From contig CANEFS010000006.1 in assembly GCA_947426865.1 (NCBI GenBank), positions 1 to 49,173 on the forward strand: a DNA stretch of 49,173 bases. The letters run 5' to 3'. This DNA is from an uncultured Coriobacteriaceae bacterium (GTDB taxonomy: Bacteria > Actinomycetota > Coriobacteriia > Coriobacteriales > Atopobiaceae). The notes below the pieces were generated by a model, which did not search any database, had not been told where the DNA came from, and was given only the letters and a program-made list of their open reading frames with translations. The position numbers and the translations under genes were made by a program. Below, piece after piece: positions 8,218 through 16,592 of the stretch (positions are counted from its first letter, which is position 1; every line of letters starts with the position of its first letter).

Positions 8218-9512
8218 GCTGCCTGTAAAGCCTTCTGTCCAATGTCTGTGCGCTTCGTTGCCCCTTCAAACATTATTTCGTCTGCAAGCTTATACGCTTT
8301 TTGTATTGCTTCTTCGAGGGTTGGAGCCTGAGCCACTGCATCGATAACGCGGCCGCCACTTGTCAACAAGCACTCGCCTTCCTTTTTCGCACCGGCCACA
8401 AAGATTTGCTCGCCTGCGTTTGTTGCCGATGTCGCCGCTTGAGCCGTTCCTTCCCGCGCGGGCATTTTAATCTCGAAGCCCTTGTCGTAGGCAACGGGAT
8501 AGCCTTTTGATGCGAGAACAACGCAGCACGAAGCGGCATCGCTATTCTCGACAGGAACGTCCGCCAGATTTCCCGATTCTGTCGCCAGCATGATATCGAG
8601 CAGGTTCGACTGAAGGAGCGGAAGAACGGTCTCTGTTTCTGGATCGCCAAAACGACAGTTATATTCGAGCACCTTGGGTCCTTCATCGGTCAACATAAGG
8701 CCAAAAAAGAGGCAACCGCGGAAAGGATGACCTTCTTTTTCGCAAGCCTCAATAGTTGGAAGGAAAATTTTCTCTTGGGCGATACCTGCGATTTCTTTCG
8801 AATAGAAAGGATTTGGCGCTATGCAACCCATGCCTCCTGTGTTGGGACCTTCGTCGCCGTCGAAAGCGCGTTTGTGGTCCATGGAGGACACGAGAGATTT
8901 GATTGTTTTGCCGTCCGTTAGGGCAAGAACCGATATTTCCGGCCCTTCCATGAACTCTTCAATGACAATGGTTTTTCCGCTTTGTCCAAAAACTTCCTCT
9001 CCCATCATCTTACGAACCGCCCCGGCGGCCTCTTCGCGCGTCTGGCAGATAACGACACCTTTGCCAAGCGCGAGACCGCTTGCTTTAACAACGGTAGGAA
9101 GCGGACATTCTTCTACGTAGGTAAGAGCCTCTTCTTCGTTATCAAAAACTTTGAAAGCCGCTGTTGGAATGTGATATTTCTGCATGAGTTCTTTAGCGTA
9201 GGCCTTCGAAGATTCCAGACGCGCTGCCGCTTTCGTTGGTCCAAACGTGGCAATGCCGTTTTCCTGCAGCGCATCGACCATTCCTAAGGCAAGAGGATCG
9301 TCGGGAGTGACAACGACAAAATCCATTTCATGGTCTTGTGCGGCCTTCACAACGCCTTCAACGTCGGTTGCTGAGACGGGAAGGCACGTTGCGAGAGATT
9401 CAATGCCCCCATTTCCGGGGAGCGCATAGATTTTCTCAACCCGCGCGTCTTTATGAAGCGCCCAAATGATGGCTGCTTCGCGTCCACCCGAACCTACGAC
9501 CCCAATTTTCAT
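8196..9512 (-). CDS. purD: Phosphoribosylamine-glycine ligase (GAR synthetase)
   Basis: ATP-grasp ligase joining phosphoribosylamine and glycine (step 2). The 438 residues begin with the Rossmann-like MKIGVVGSGGREAAIIWAL. The ATP-grasp core shows VVKASGLALGKGVVI, a glycine-rich GGMGCIAPNPF loop and the metal-binding EYNCRFGDPETE segment. All are textbook GARS features at normal length. AAGGAGG precedes the ATG by 4 nt. The last codons (QNNKND) lie within a tandem repeat that continues into the purL leader, so the C-terminal tail may have been shaped by repeat expansion. Confidence 0.95.
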   Translation of the reverse strand: MKIGVVGSGGREAAIIWALHKDARVEKIYALPGNGGIESLATCLPVSATDVEGVVKAAQDHEMDFVVVTPDDPLALGMVDALQENGIATFGPTKAAARLESSKAYAKELMQKYHIPTAAFKVFDNEEEALTYVEECPLPTVVKASGLALGKGVVICQTREEAAGAVRKMMGEEVFGQSGKTIVIEEFMEGPEISVLALTDGKTIKSLVSSMDHKRAFDGDEGPNTGGMGCIAPNPFYSKEIAGIAQEKIFLPTIEACEKEGHPFRGCLFFGLMLTDEGPKVLEYNCRFGDPETETVLPLLQSNLLDIMLATESGNLADVPVENSDAASCCVVLASKGYPVAYDKGFEIKMPAREGTAQAATSATNAGEQIFVAGAKKEGECLLTSGGRVIDAVAQAPTLEEAIQKAYKLADEIMFEGATKRTDIGQKALQAAQNNKND

Positions 9513-9591
9513 CCTGCCTCCTTCTTAGCTTTGTCGTCTCAATTAGTTTTTTTGAAAAATAATGCTGGATTTTATCAGGCCTTTTTGTCGT

Positions 9592-10776
9592 TTAGTGATG
9601 GAAGAGGCGAACCCCGTTCATCACCATAACCATGTTGTGCGCATCAGCCGCAGCAATCACGTCTGCATCGCGCACCGAACCTCCCGCTTGCACCACATAT
9701 TTCACGCCGCTCCTAAAGGCTCGCTCAATGTTATCAGGAAAGGGAAAGAATGCGTCGGAAGCGAGCGAAACATCATCTCTGGAAGCCAACCATGCTTCCT
9801 TCTCGGCATCGGTGAGAGGCGAGGGTTTCTCGGAAAAATACTTTTGCCAAATGCCGTCGGCGGTAACGTCTTCTTCGTTCTTATTAATGTAGGCATCGAT
9901 TACGTTGTCGCGCACAGGGCGGGAAACATCGGCCAAAAATGGCAGGTCAAGAACTTTGGGGCAATGACGCAAAAACCACGTATCAGCCTTGCTACCAGCA
10001 AGACGCGTGCAGTGAATCCTGCTTTGCTGACCTGCACCAATGCCAATCGTCTGGCCGTCAAAAGCGTAGGCAACCGAGTTTGACTGCGTATATTTAAGGG
10101 CGATAAGGGCAATCAGCAAATCGTCTTTCGCGTCTTGGGGAAGATCTTTCTGGTTTGTCACGATGTTTTCGAGAAGAGACTCGTCCAGCTTCGCATCGTT
10201 GTGTCCTTGCTGGAAGGTGATGCCAAAAACGTCCTTTGTCTCGACGGGCGCGGGCGTGTAGGCGGGATCAATTTGGACGATGTTGAAGACACCTTTGCGC
10301 TTTTGTTTCAAAATCTCGAGCGCCTCTGGTGTATAGCCGGGTGCGATAATGCCATCGGAAACCTCGCGCTTAATAAGGCGCGCGCACGTTTCATCGCAAG
10401 GAGCGGAAAGCGAAATCCAATCGCCAAAAGAAGAGAGACGGTCGGTTCCGCGAGCGCGAGCGTAAGCGCAGGCAATGGGACTCTCGTCGAGACCTTCAAC
10501 ATCTGCCGTGAAGGTAGCGCGCTTTAGATCTTCCGAGAGAGGCTTTCCAATAGCGGCGCTCGTGGGAGAGACGTGCTTGAAGGAGGTGGCGGCAACGTGT
10601 CCCGTTTCAACTTGTATCTCTTTCACAAGTTGCCAGCCGTTCAGGGCGTCAAGAAAATTGATATATCCCGGTTTTCCGTTCAGAACTTGCAGAGGAAGTT
10701 TCTGGCCATCTTTCATATAAAGAGAGGCCGGTGTTTGGTTGGGATTGCATCCGTATTTTAGTTCGAGCTGATTCAT
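9592..10776 (-). CDS. purH: AICAR transformylase (PurH without the IMP cyclohydrolase domain)
   Basis: Formylates AICAR with 10-formyl-tetrahydrofolate (step 9). The 394-residue protein corresponds to the C-terminal AICARFT domain of classical PurH only, lacking the roughly 200-residue N-terminal MGS-like cyclohydrolase domain. It opens with LKYGCNPNQTPA and shows SFKHVSPTSAAIG (Lys-His of the active site), a GIGAGQQSRIHC segment and the SDAFFPFPDNIERA segment, all family marks. GAGGG lies just before the ATG. The missing cyclisation step is supplied by the adjacent purO-like gene, a split arrangement that is coherent within this operon. Confidence 0.93.
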   Translation of the reverse strand: MNQLELKYGCNPNQTPASLYMKDGQKLPLQVLNGKPGYINFLDALNGWQLVKEIQVETGHVAATSFKHVSPTSAAIGKPLSEDLKRATFTADVEGLDESPIACAYARARGTDRLSSFGDWISLSAPCDETCARLIKREVSDGIIAPGYTPEALEILKQKRKGVFNIVQIDPAYTPAPVETKDVFGITFQQGHNDAKLDESLLENIVTNQKDLPQDAKDDLLIALIALKYTQSNSVAYAFDGQTIGIGAGQQSRIHCTRLAGSKADTWFLRHCPKVLDLPFLADVSRPVRDNVIDAYINKNEEDVTADGIWQKYFSEKPSPLTDAEKEAWLASRDDVSLASDAFFPFPDNIERAFRSGVKYVVQAGGSVRDADVIAAADAHNMVMVMNGVRLFHH

Positions 10777-10857
10777 CTTCCCTCATCTCTTGCGGTGGTT
10801 TTTGCTCTCGTATCTTTGTTGGCGCGCGTGAGCCCGTTTTTTTGCGTGCGCTTCTAA

Positions 10858-11562
10858 CTATTCGTTTTTGTTCATGATTTTCTCGGCAATTTCGCCCGTT
10901 GCGAGGTCAACCTCGGCGGCGTAAAGCGAGACTTTGTTGTCCGCGTTCAAGCTGTCCCAAAGCGCCTCGGCCATTTCTTGCGAAGAATTCCACAGGGCGT
11001 CAACTGCGATAGGTTCACCTTCGAAGGACGGAACAGGATCGCCATCCCCTTTGTACGTGCTCATGAAGTGGCCGACGCCTGGGATGGGTTGGTCGTAGTG
11101 GAAGAAGAAGCGATTGGCGCTCTCTTCGTCACCTTCGCACGTCTTCAAAATCGACAAAGCGTAGGAACCGTCCCCGTTAAGCGCGCCCGAGATGCGCGGC
11201 GTCCAATTGGGCGCGTCCGGCTCGAACGTGCGCGTCGCGAGAGCTTCCTCCAAGGTCTTGCCCCTCTCAAGAAAATCGCGAATCGTGTCGGTTTGGTCGC
11301 CATTCGTAACGATGGTGCGGCCGTCGGCAAGGCGGCGAACCGGGTGATAGATGATGAGGGAAGGGTCCTGCATTTTCGACTCATCGAAGGCGGCCGTGCG
11401 GATGCCGTCGGCGGTTGGCTCGAAGATGCGATTCTGCGAATTGGCCGAGCGACCCATAATAAAGTAGGCGATAAGCGCCGCGTCTGCCGCCTTGTTGAGG
11501 GCAAGCATGATGCCCCTTCCGGGGTAGGGTTTCTGGGAGAGATATGCTTCGAGACTTTTCAT
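10858..11562 (-). CDS. purO: IMP cyclohydrolase, PurO type
   Basis: Proposed to close the ring of FAICAR to give IMP, the last step of the pathway. The 234 residues start with a PYPGRGIMLALNKAADAALIAYFIMGRSANSQNR region characteristic of the archaeal PurO / IMP_cyclohyd family (an Ntn-hydrolase-like fold), unrelated to the PurH N-terminal domain. The assignment is from recognised sequence style, supported by its place directly upstream of a PurH that lacks its own cyclohydrolase. AGGAAC precedes the ATG. The stop is TAG. I find no second candidate for this step in the cluster. Confidence 0.85.
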   Translation of the reverse strand: MKSLEAYLSQKPYPGRGIMLALNKAADAALIAYFIMGRSANSQNRIFEPTADGIRTAAFDESKMQDPSLIIYHPVRRLADGRTIVTNGDQTDTIRDFLERGKTLEEALATRTFEPDAPNWTPRISGALNGDGSYALSILKTCEGDEESANRFFFHYDQPIPGVGHFMSTYKGDGDPVPSFEGEPIAVDALWNSSQEMAEALWDSLNADNKVSLYAAEVDLATGEIAEKIMNKNE

Positions 11563-11610
11563 AACGTTCCTATCGGGTTGATGTTTTCGTTAACGCCTTT
11601 GTCGTTTTAA

Positions 11611-11655
11611 GGTTGCTTGTGTTCGTTTTGCTTGCGTTCGTGTTGCTTGTTATTT
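11611..11655. repeat. 15-bp x3 tandem array between purN and purO
   Basis: Units begin at 11611, 11626 and 11641 with consensus KKTTGCTTGYGTTCG on the plus strand. The array touches the purN stop codon at 11655 and lies in the gap before purO. Minus-strand mRNA is A/C-rich and weakly structured here. Confidence 0.7.
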
Positions 11656-12350
11656 TAGCCGCGCTCCGAGCGAGACGAGCAAAGCATTGCTGCCACATCC
11701 TCTGTTGCTTGAGGAAGCAGAATCCATTCGGCCTCCTCCATGATGCGGCGTTGCAGCGTCTCGGGGGTGTCGTCGTCTTTCACCTCGACCGCTTTTTGGG
11801 CGATGATTTTTCCACCGTCGACCACCTCGTTTACGAAGTGCACGGTCGCGCCACTTACCTTCACTCCAGTCTTCAGTGCCGCTTCGTGCACTTGAAGGCC
11901 GTAAAAACCTTTTCCGCAAAAAGACGGAATCAGCGAGGGATGAATGTTAATGACCGGCCCTTTGAAATGCGCAAAAAAGTTGGGTGAGAGGATACCCAAA
12001 AAGCCCGCGAGTACCACCATGTCAATTTGATTCTCTTCAAGAGCGGCGATGAGGTTTGTTTCAAAATCAGAAATAATCGTATGGGGCGATCTGGGATTTT
12101 TGGGGTCGGTTGCGTTTGCGGATTTCTTGGCGCGACGGCGAGCAATAACTGAGGTTTTCACATTGGCCTTCTCGGCGCGCACAAGACCTCCCGCTACCTC
12201 ATTGTCGGCAATTACTAGTGCAATTGTTGCATGAGGAAGGTTTCCTGCCTTCTCTTGGTCGAGAAGGGCTTGGAGGTTCGTGCCATTTCCCGAAACGATA
12301 ACGGCAACGCGCGCCTTTTCCGCGTCCGTCCCGTGTTCGCTCACAGTCAT
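11655..12350 (-). CDS. purN: Phosphoribosylglycinamide formyltransferase (PurN)
   Basis: Transfers the formyl group of 10-formyl-THF to GAR (step 3). The core begins RVAVIVSGNGTNLQALL, and later shows the catalytic region INIHPSLIPSF with the Asn-x-His triad and a GATVHFVNEVVDGGKII segment carrying the third catalytic Asp. The family normally begins a few residues before the SGNG motif, so an ATG at 12350 is chosen, giving 231 residues. Its ribosome site is weak (CGGAA). A TTG at 12404 overlapping the purM stop is an alternative that would allow coupling but has no visible Shine-Dalgarno. An internal Arg/Lys/Asn-rich insertion near residues 60-80 is unusual. Confidence 0.88.
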   Translation of the reverse strand: MTVSEHGTDAEKARVAVIVSGNGTNLQALLDQEKAGNLPHATIALVIADNEVAGGLVRAEKANVKTSVIARRRAKKSANATDPKNPRSPHTIISDFETNLIAALEENQIDMVVLAGFLGILSPNFFAHFKGPVINIHPSLIPSFCGKGFYGLQVHEAALKTGVKVSGATVHFVNEVVDGGKIIAQKAVEVKDDDTPETLQRRIMEEAEWILLPQATEDVAAMLCSSRSERG

Positions 12351-12397
12351 TTCCGTTGACAGGGGCTTTTCTAAAGCGCGCCGGTGTTCTGATGGGC

Positions 12398-13480
12398 CTA
12401 ACAAAACTTGATTCTTTTTTCGTCAGCGGGAAGCGCAGGGTCAACTTCGGACGTACACTTCACGACACCCAAAACGTAAGCGTCTATACCAGAGCGCTCT
12501 AGCGTTTCAAGCGCTTTTTCTTTTTGGTCCGCAGGTAAGAGGGCAATCATACCGACGCCCATGTTGAACGTATTGAACATGTCATGCTCGGAAATGTTGC
12601 CGCGTTTTTGCAGGTAGGAGAAGATAGGAGGAATTTTCACAGCACTCTTCTCAATAAGGGCGGTGCATCCTTCTGGAAGGGCGCGCGGGATGTTTTCGTA
12701 AAACCCACCACCCGTAATATGCGCGATGGCATACACGTCGACGGCATCTAAAAGTTCCAGAATGGGCTTAACGTAAATTTTCGTGGGAGCCAACAGCTCT
12801 TCCGTCAAAGTTTTGCCTTCAAGCTCTGCCAAAGGTTTCGAGAGGTCTTCCGTTTCAATGTCGACGACTTTGCGGATAAGAGAGAACCCGTTCGAGTGCG
12901 GACCGGTCGAGGGCAGCGCAACGATCACGTCACCATCGGTCACGCGCCCAGGCTCAAGCATCTTCTTCTTGTCCACGATGCCCACGCAAAAGCCAGCCAC
13001 ATCAAAATCGTCTTCAGCCATGAGGCCGGGGTGCTCAGCCGTCTCGCCACCAATCAACGCGCAGCCCGCCTGCACACAACCCTCCGCAACGCCCTCCACA
13101 ATCGAGGCGATTTTCTCGGGATGATTTTTTCCACAGGCAATGTAGTCAAGGAAGAATAGCGGCTTTGCGCCGACGCACACAATGTCGTTTGCGCACATTG
13201 CCACGCAGTCGATGCCGATGGTGTTGAGGATTCCGCTCAGTTGCGCAAGGCGAATCTTCGTTCCTACACCGTCGGTTCCGCTCACCAAAACGGGCTCTTC
13301 CATCGCCGAGAAACCCTCGGCGAGCTTCAAGGGGAAGGCGCCGCCAAAGCCGCCAATCTCTTCTTGCATGCCCTCCAAAAGGGTGCGCGCAACGTGGCGC
13401 TTCATCAGCTTTACCGACTCATAACCAGCGACAATGTCGACTCCGGCTTGGGCATAAGCTTCCGATTGACTCTCTGACAT
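12398..13480 (-). CDS. purM: Phosphoribosylformylglycinamidine cyclo-ligase (AIR synthetase)
   Basis: Closes the imidazole ring of FGAM to AIR using ATP (step 5). The 360 residues include the signature VLVSGTDGVGTKIRLA, the ANDIVCVGAKPLFFLDYIA stretch and GGETAEHPG, plus IAHITGGGFYENIPRALP toward the C-terminus. These are diagnostic of PurM as distinct from the homologous PurL lobes. GGAG lies 6 nt before the ATG. The length is typical. The 114-nt upstream gap to purF contains a weak CA-rich repetitive leader. Confidence 0.95.
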   Translation of the reverse strand: MSESQSEAYAQAGVDIVAGYESVKLMKRHVARTLLEGMQEEIGGFGGAFPLKLAEGFSAMEEPVLVSGTDGVGTKIRLAQLSGILNTIGIDCVAMCANDIVCVGAKPLFFLDYIACGKNHPEKIASIVEGVAEGCVQAGCALIGGETAEHPGLMAEDDFDVAGFCVGIVDKKKMLEPGRVTDGDVIVALPSTGPHSNGFSLIRKVVDIETEDLSKPLAELEGKTLTEELLAPTKIYVKPILELLDAVDVYAIAHITGGGFYENIPRALPEGCTALIEKSAVKIPPIFSYLQKRGNISEHDMFNTFNMGVGMIALLPADQKEKALETLERSGIDAYVLGVVKCTSEVDPALPADEKRIKFC

Positions 13481-13527
13481 AACCTACTCCGTAACGTTTT
13501 CTTGCTTGTTGTTTTGTGCGCGTCCGC

Positions 13528-13581
13528 TTTTAATTTTTTGCTTGTGCGCTTGTCTGTGCGTTCGCATGTGCGCTTGCGGTC
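13528..13581. repeat. Weak TGTGCGCTTG-type repeats in the purM leader
   Basis: Three or four loosely related 10-14 nt units built on TGTGCGCTTG / TGTGCGTTCG occur in the purF-purM gap. The period is irregular, so this is the weakest of the arrays listed here. Confidence 0.45.
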
Positions 13582-13594
13582 CCTGCGCGCGCTT

Positions 13595-15016
13595 CTATTC
13601 TTTTCCGTTGAAACAGTACGTGCAAATACGCTCTTTTGGCAGTCCGATTGCTTCAATCAAACCGTCCAGCGACTGGAACCTCAGCGACTTGAATCCCATC
13701 TCTTCGCAAATGGTATTGACGAGGCACTGTCCACGCTCCGAGGCAATATCGGCATACTCTTCCAAATGCTTCTGTCCTTCGTCGCCCTCCAACTCCTGCA
13801 CAACGCGGCGCGCGATAAGTTCCATTTCGGATTTGGAACGCGAGAAAGTCAGGTACTTGCAGCCGTACATGATGGGAGGACAAGCGGAGCGGATGTGGAT
13901 TTCTTTCGCACCGCACTTATAGAGAAAGTCGATTGTCTCGCGCAGTTGCGTTCCGCGCACAATCGAATCGTCAACGAAAAGAAGTTTCTTGTTTCGGATC
14001 AATTCGAAGACAGGAATCTGCTTCATCTTTGCCACTTTGTTGCGCGCGCCTTGCGTCGTCGGCATGAATGAGCGAAGCCAGGTGGGCGTGTACTTGATGA
14101 AGGGGCGGCCAAAGGGAAGATGCGCCTCATTGGAATATCCTATAGCATGCGGCACACCCGAGTCCGGCACTCCCGCGACCCAATCAAGTTCGGGAAGAGG
14201 GCCGCGCGCGGCTTCGTCGCGCGCCATAATGGCGCCGTTTCTGTAGCGCATCACTTCAACGTTCACGCCGTCATAATTAGAGTTGGGGTAGCCGTAATAG
14301 ACCCACAAAAACGAGCATATTTTCTCGACATCGCCCGGCTCTTTTACCGTCTTTACCTCATCTTTTGTTACCGAGACAATCTCGCCGGGGCCAAGCTCTT
14401 TGTACGTTTCGAAACCAAGCTTTTGGTAGGCAAACGTCTCGAAACTCACCACGTAACCGAACTCATTTTTTCCCACCAGAATGGGCAGACGGCCAAACTT
14501 ATCGCGCGCGACAATGATCTCATTCTCGCGCAGAATCACAATCGTAATCGAGCCTTCGATGACTTCTTGAGCAAACGCGATGCCTTCGATGAGGGTCTCT
14601 TTTTGATTGATGAGCGCACCGACGAGTTCGGTCACATTGACCTCTCCCGAACTCATGGCCATAAATTGGTTGCCCTTCACGCCGAGAATATCTTCGATGA
14701 GCTGATTGGCATTTGTAACTGCGCCCACTGTCGAGAGGGCAAAGAGCCCCAAGTGCGAACGAATGAGGAGGGGCTGCGGATCATAGTCGGAGATGGCCGC
14801 AATCGCTGACTTGCCGCGGAAGCGCGTCAGGTCGTGCTCGAACTTCGCGCGGAAAGGCGTGGAGGTGATGTTGTGAATTTGCTTTACGTAGCCAATCTCA
14901 TCGTCGTAGGAAATAAGGCCGCCTCGGCTGGTACCAAGGTGCGAATGGTAATCGACGCCGTAGAAAACGTCCTCAATGCAATCTCGTTTAAGCGTTGCTC
15001 CAAAAAAGCCACCCAT
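13595..15016 (-). CDS. purF: PurF-like amidophosphoribosyltransferase lacking the N-terminal Cys
   Basis: Expected to make phosphoribosylamine from PRPP (step 1). The 473-residue chain has an Ntn-glutaminase-like N-terminal half (YGVDYHSHLGTSRGGL, later the FETFAYQKLG stretch) and a PRTase half with the PRPP-binding loop LFVDDSIVRGTQLRET. The unusual point is the extreme N-terminus. It reads MGGFFGA, where glutamine PRPP amidotransferases have a nucleophilic Cys directly after the start or propeptide. The start is secure: the preceding purC stop is only 3 nt upstream, with GGAAAGGA in front. It may use free ammonia, obtain it from a partner, or act elsewhere. The purC-purF-purM context argues for a purine role. 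Confidence 0.82.
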   Translation of the reverse strand: MGGFFGATLKRDCIEDVFYGVDYHSHLGTSRGGLISYDDEIGYVKQIHNITSTPFRAKFEHDLTRFRGKSAIAAISDYDPQPLLIRSHLGLFALSTVGAVTNANQLIEDILGVKGNQFMAMSSGEVNVTELVGALINQKETLIEGIAFAQEVIEGSITIVILRENEIIVARDKFGRLPILVGKNEFGYVVSFETFAYQKLGFETYKELGPGEIVSVTKDEVKTVKEPGDVEKICSFLWVYYGYPNSNYDGVNVEVMRYRNGAIMARDEAARGPLPELDWVAGVPDSGVPHAIGYSNEAHLPFGRPFIKYTPTWLRSFMPTTQGARNKVAKMKQIPVFELIRNKKLLFVDDSIVRGTQLRETIDFLYKCGAKEIHIRSACPPIMYGCKYLTFSRSKSEMELIARRVVQELEGDEGQKHLEEYADIASERGQCLVNTICEEMGFKSLRFQSLDGLIEAIGLPKERICTYCFNGKE

Positions 15017-15019
15017 ACT

Positions 15020-15736
15020 TTAAGCTTCCTTTCCAAAGACACGGCGCATCATTTCCTCGTAGGCGTCCTCAACATTTCCAAGGTCGCGGCGGAAGCGATC
15101 CTTGTCGAGTTTCTCGTTCGTTTCAATGTCCCAGAAGCGGCACGTGTCCGGGGAAATCTCGTCGGCCAAGACAAGCTCGCCTTCGGTCGTGCGACCAAAT
15201 TCCAGTTTGAAGTCAACGAGGCGCACGCCAAGACCTGCAAAGTACGCTTTCAGTTCGTCGTTCACTTTAAGTGCCATCGCGCGGATTTTCTCAACTTCTT
15301 CCGGCGTGGCAAGACCGAGCGCGAGTGCGTGCGACGTGTTCAGCAGAGGGTCGTGCAGGTCGTCGTTTTTGTAGGAGAACTCGAAGGTAGGCGTCGCGAA
15401 TTCGATGCCCTCTTCAACGCCGTAGCGTTTGGCAAAAGAGCCCGCCGAGACGTTTCTGACAATCACCTCCAGCGGCACGATATCAACGCGTTTCACGAGC
15501 GTATCGGTGTCGCTTAGCTCCTCGACAAAGTGCGTGGGAATTCCTTTTTTCTCGAGAAATTGCATGAGGTGGTTGCTCATGCGATTGTTCACGATGCCCT
15601 TGCCGCAAATCGTTCCCTTTTTGGTTCCGTCGAAAGCGGTTGCATCGTCTTTGTACGAAACGATTACGAGGGTCGGGTCGTCCGTCTCGTAAACTTTCTT
15701 CGCTTTTCCTTCGTAAAGTTGGTTTCCTTTTTCCAC
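15020..15736 (-). CDS. purC: SAICAR synthetase
   Basis: Ligates aspartate to CAIR (step 7). The 238 residues begin [13 protein letters not shown], the ATP-binding start of the family, and include [11 protein letters not shown], the [30 protein letters not shown] stretch with metal and substrate contacts, and a normal C-terminus. The start codon is GTG at 15736 with AAAGGA 5 nt upstream. No better start is seen. It is followed after 3 nt by purF, so the two are probably co-translated. A long 9-bp minisatellite lies between it and purE upstream. Confidence 0.95.
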   Translation of the reverse strand: MEKGNQLYEGKAKKVYETDDPTLVIVSYKDDATAFDGTKKGTICGKGIVNNRMSNHLMQFLEKKGIPTHFVEELSDTDTLVKRVDIVPLEVIVRNVSAGSFAKRYGVEEGIEFATPTFEFSYKNDDLHDPLLNTSHALALGLATPEEVEKIRAMALKVNDELKAYFAGLGVRLVDFKLEFGRTTEGELVLADEISPDTCRFWDIETNEKLDKDRFRRDLGNVEDAYEEMMRRVFGKEA

Positions 15737-15762
15737 GTCAATCCTTTGGTCGTTGATTGTTA

Positions 15763-15859
15763 GTTCCGTTGGTTTCGTTGGCTATTGATTTCGTTGGTGT
15801 CGCTGGCTTTGCTGGTGTTGTCGGTTTTGCTGGTGTCATTGGTGTCCCTGGTTTTGCGG
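15763..15859. repeat. 9-bp minisatellite, about 11 units, in the purE-purC gap
   Basis: Plus-strand units of consensus GTKTYGCTG follow one another from 15763 to 15859, for example GTGTCGCTG, GCTTTGCTG, GTGTTGTCG, GTTTTGCTG, GTGTCATTG and GTGTCCCTG. One unit is shortened to 7 nt at 15790-15796. The purC leader RNA is thus a run of roughly CAGCRAMAC units without obvious hairpins. Confidence 0.85.
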
Positions 15860-15905
15860 TTATTGGTTTCGCCGACATCGCGCTATTTCTTGGCGGCGCC
15901 GCTTT

Positions 15906-16400
15906 CTAGGCGTTGTAGCGTTTCTCAATCTCATCGTTGTCGTTGAGCACGGCCGCTTCCTGCTCTTTTCTGAGTGTAAATAGTTTTTGGGCAAGCTCAG
16001 GCTCTCCAATAGCAAGCATTTCCGCCGCGAGAAGCCCCGCGTTTTTGGAAGCATCCACGCCAACGGTGGCGACCGGAATGCCGGGAGGCATCTGAACGGT
16101 GGCAAAAAGCGCGTCCATGCCCTCGATGACCTTCGCTGAAAGAGGCAGCCCAATAACCGGAAGCGTGGTGTGAGCTGCAATAACACCTGCAAGGTGAGCA
16201 GCCATGCCTGCGGCGGCAATGATGACGCCAATCCCCGAATCGGCAGCGTTTTGCGCAAACTCAGCCGCTTGCGCAGGCGTGCGGTGGGCCGAAAAAACAT
16301 GCACCTCGTGAGGAACATCCAGGGATTCAAGGGCCGAAATCGCACCCGAGACGACGTCAATATCGTGTGCGCTCCCCATTACAACAGCAACTTTTTTCAT
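15906..16400 (-). CDS. purE: N5-carboxyaminoimidazole ribonucleotide mutase / AIR carboxylase (PurE)
   Basis: Produces CAIR (step 6), as the first gene of the cluster. The 164 residues carry the PurE hallmark SAHRTP near residue 45 and an AAAGMAAHLAGVIAAHTTLPVIG stretch matching the conserved GAGGAAHLPGM region. The phosphate/ribose-binding motif normally written GSxSD reads GSAHD at residues 9-13, a Ser-to-His change. GGAGA lies before the ATG at 16400. No purK is present in the window, so whether the enzyme uses N5-CAIR (class I) or CO2 directly (class II) cannot be settled here. Confidence 0.9.
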   Translation of the reverse strand: MKKVAVVMGSAHDIDVVSGAISALESLDVPHEVHVFSAHRTPAQAAEFAQNAADSGIGVIIAAAGMAAHLAGVIAAHTTLPVIGLPLSAKVIEGMDALFATVQMPPGIPVATVGVDASKNAGLLAAEMLAIGEPELAQKLFTLRKEQEAAVLNDNDEIEKRYNA

Positions 16401-16557
16401 TGATCTCTCCCGCAAAATCTGTTCCGAAGCCATTTCGAAATCAATTTCAAAATCGTTTCAAAAACTCATCAGATAGTTCTTCTCGGCACGGCGAAAAAGA
16501 GTGAGATATCCTGCGGAAATCAAGCGGTCCTTTTCTGGCGCGCGTCACGCGTTCAAG

Positions 16558-16563
16558 TATACT
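16558..16563 (+). promoter_or_regulatory. Probable -10 box of the dehydrogenase gene
   Basis: TATACT 30 nt before the dehydrogenase start codon, in the divergent gap to purE. No convincing -35 hexamer is seen. On the opposite strand the same gap holds TTTTGAAAC-like direct repeats (16441-16470) that could belong to purE control. Confidence 0.5.
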
Positions 16564-16592
16564 ATGCTCAGTTCCGTGTTAGAGGAGAAAGG

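Noticed and set aside
16401-16592. Purine riboswitch before purE
   Set aside because: No conserved three-way-junction core sequence or terminator could be recognised. Only short TTTTGAAA-like direct repeats are present.
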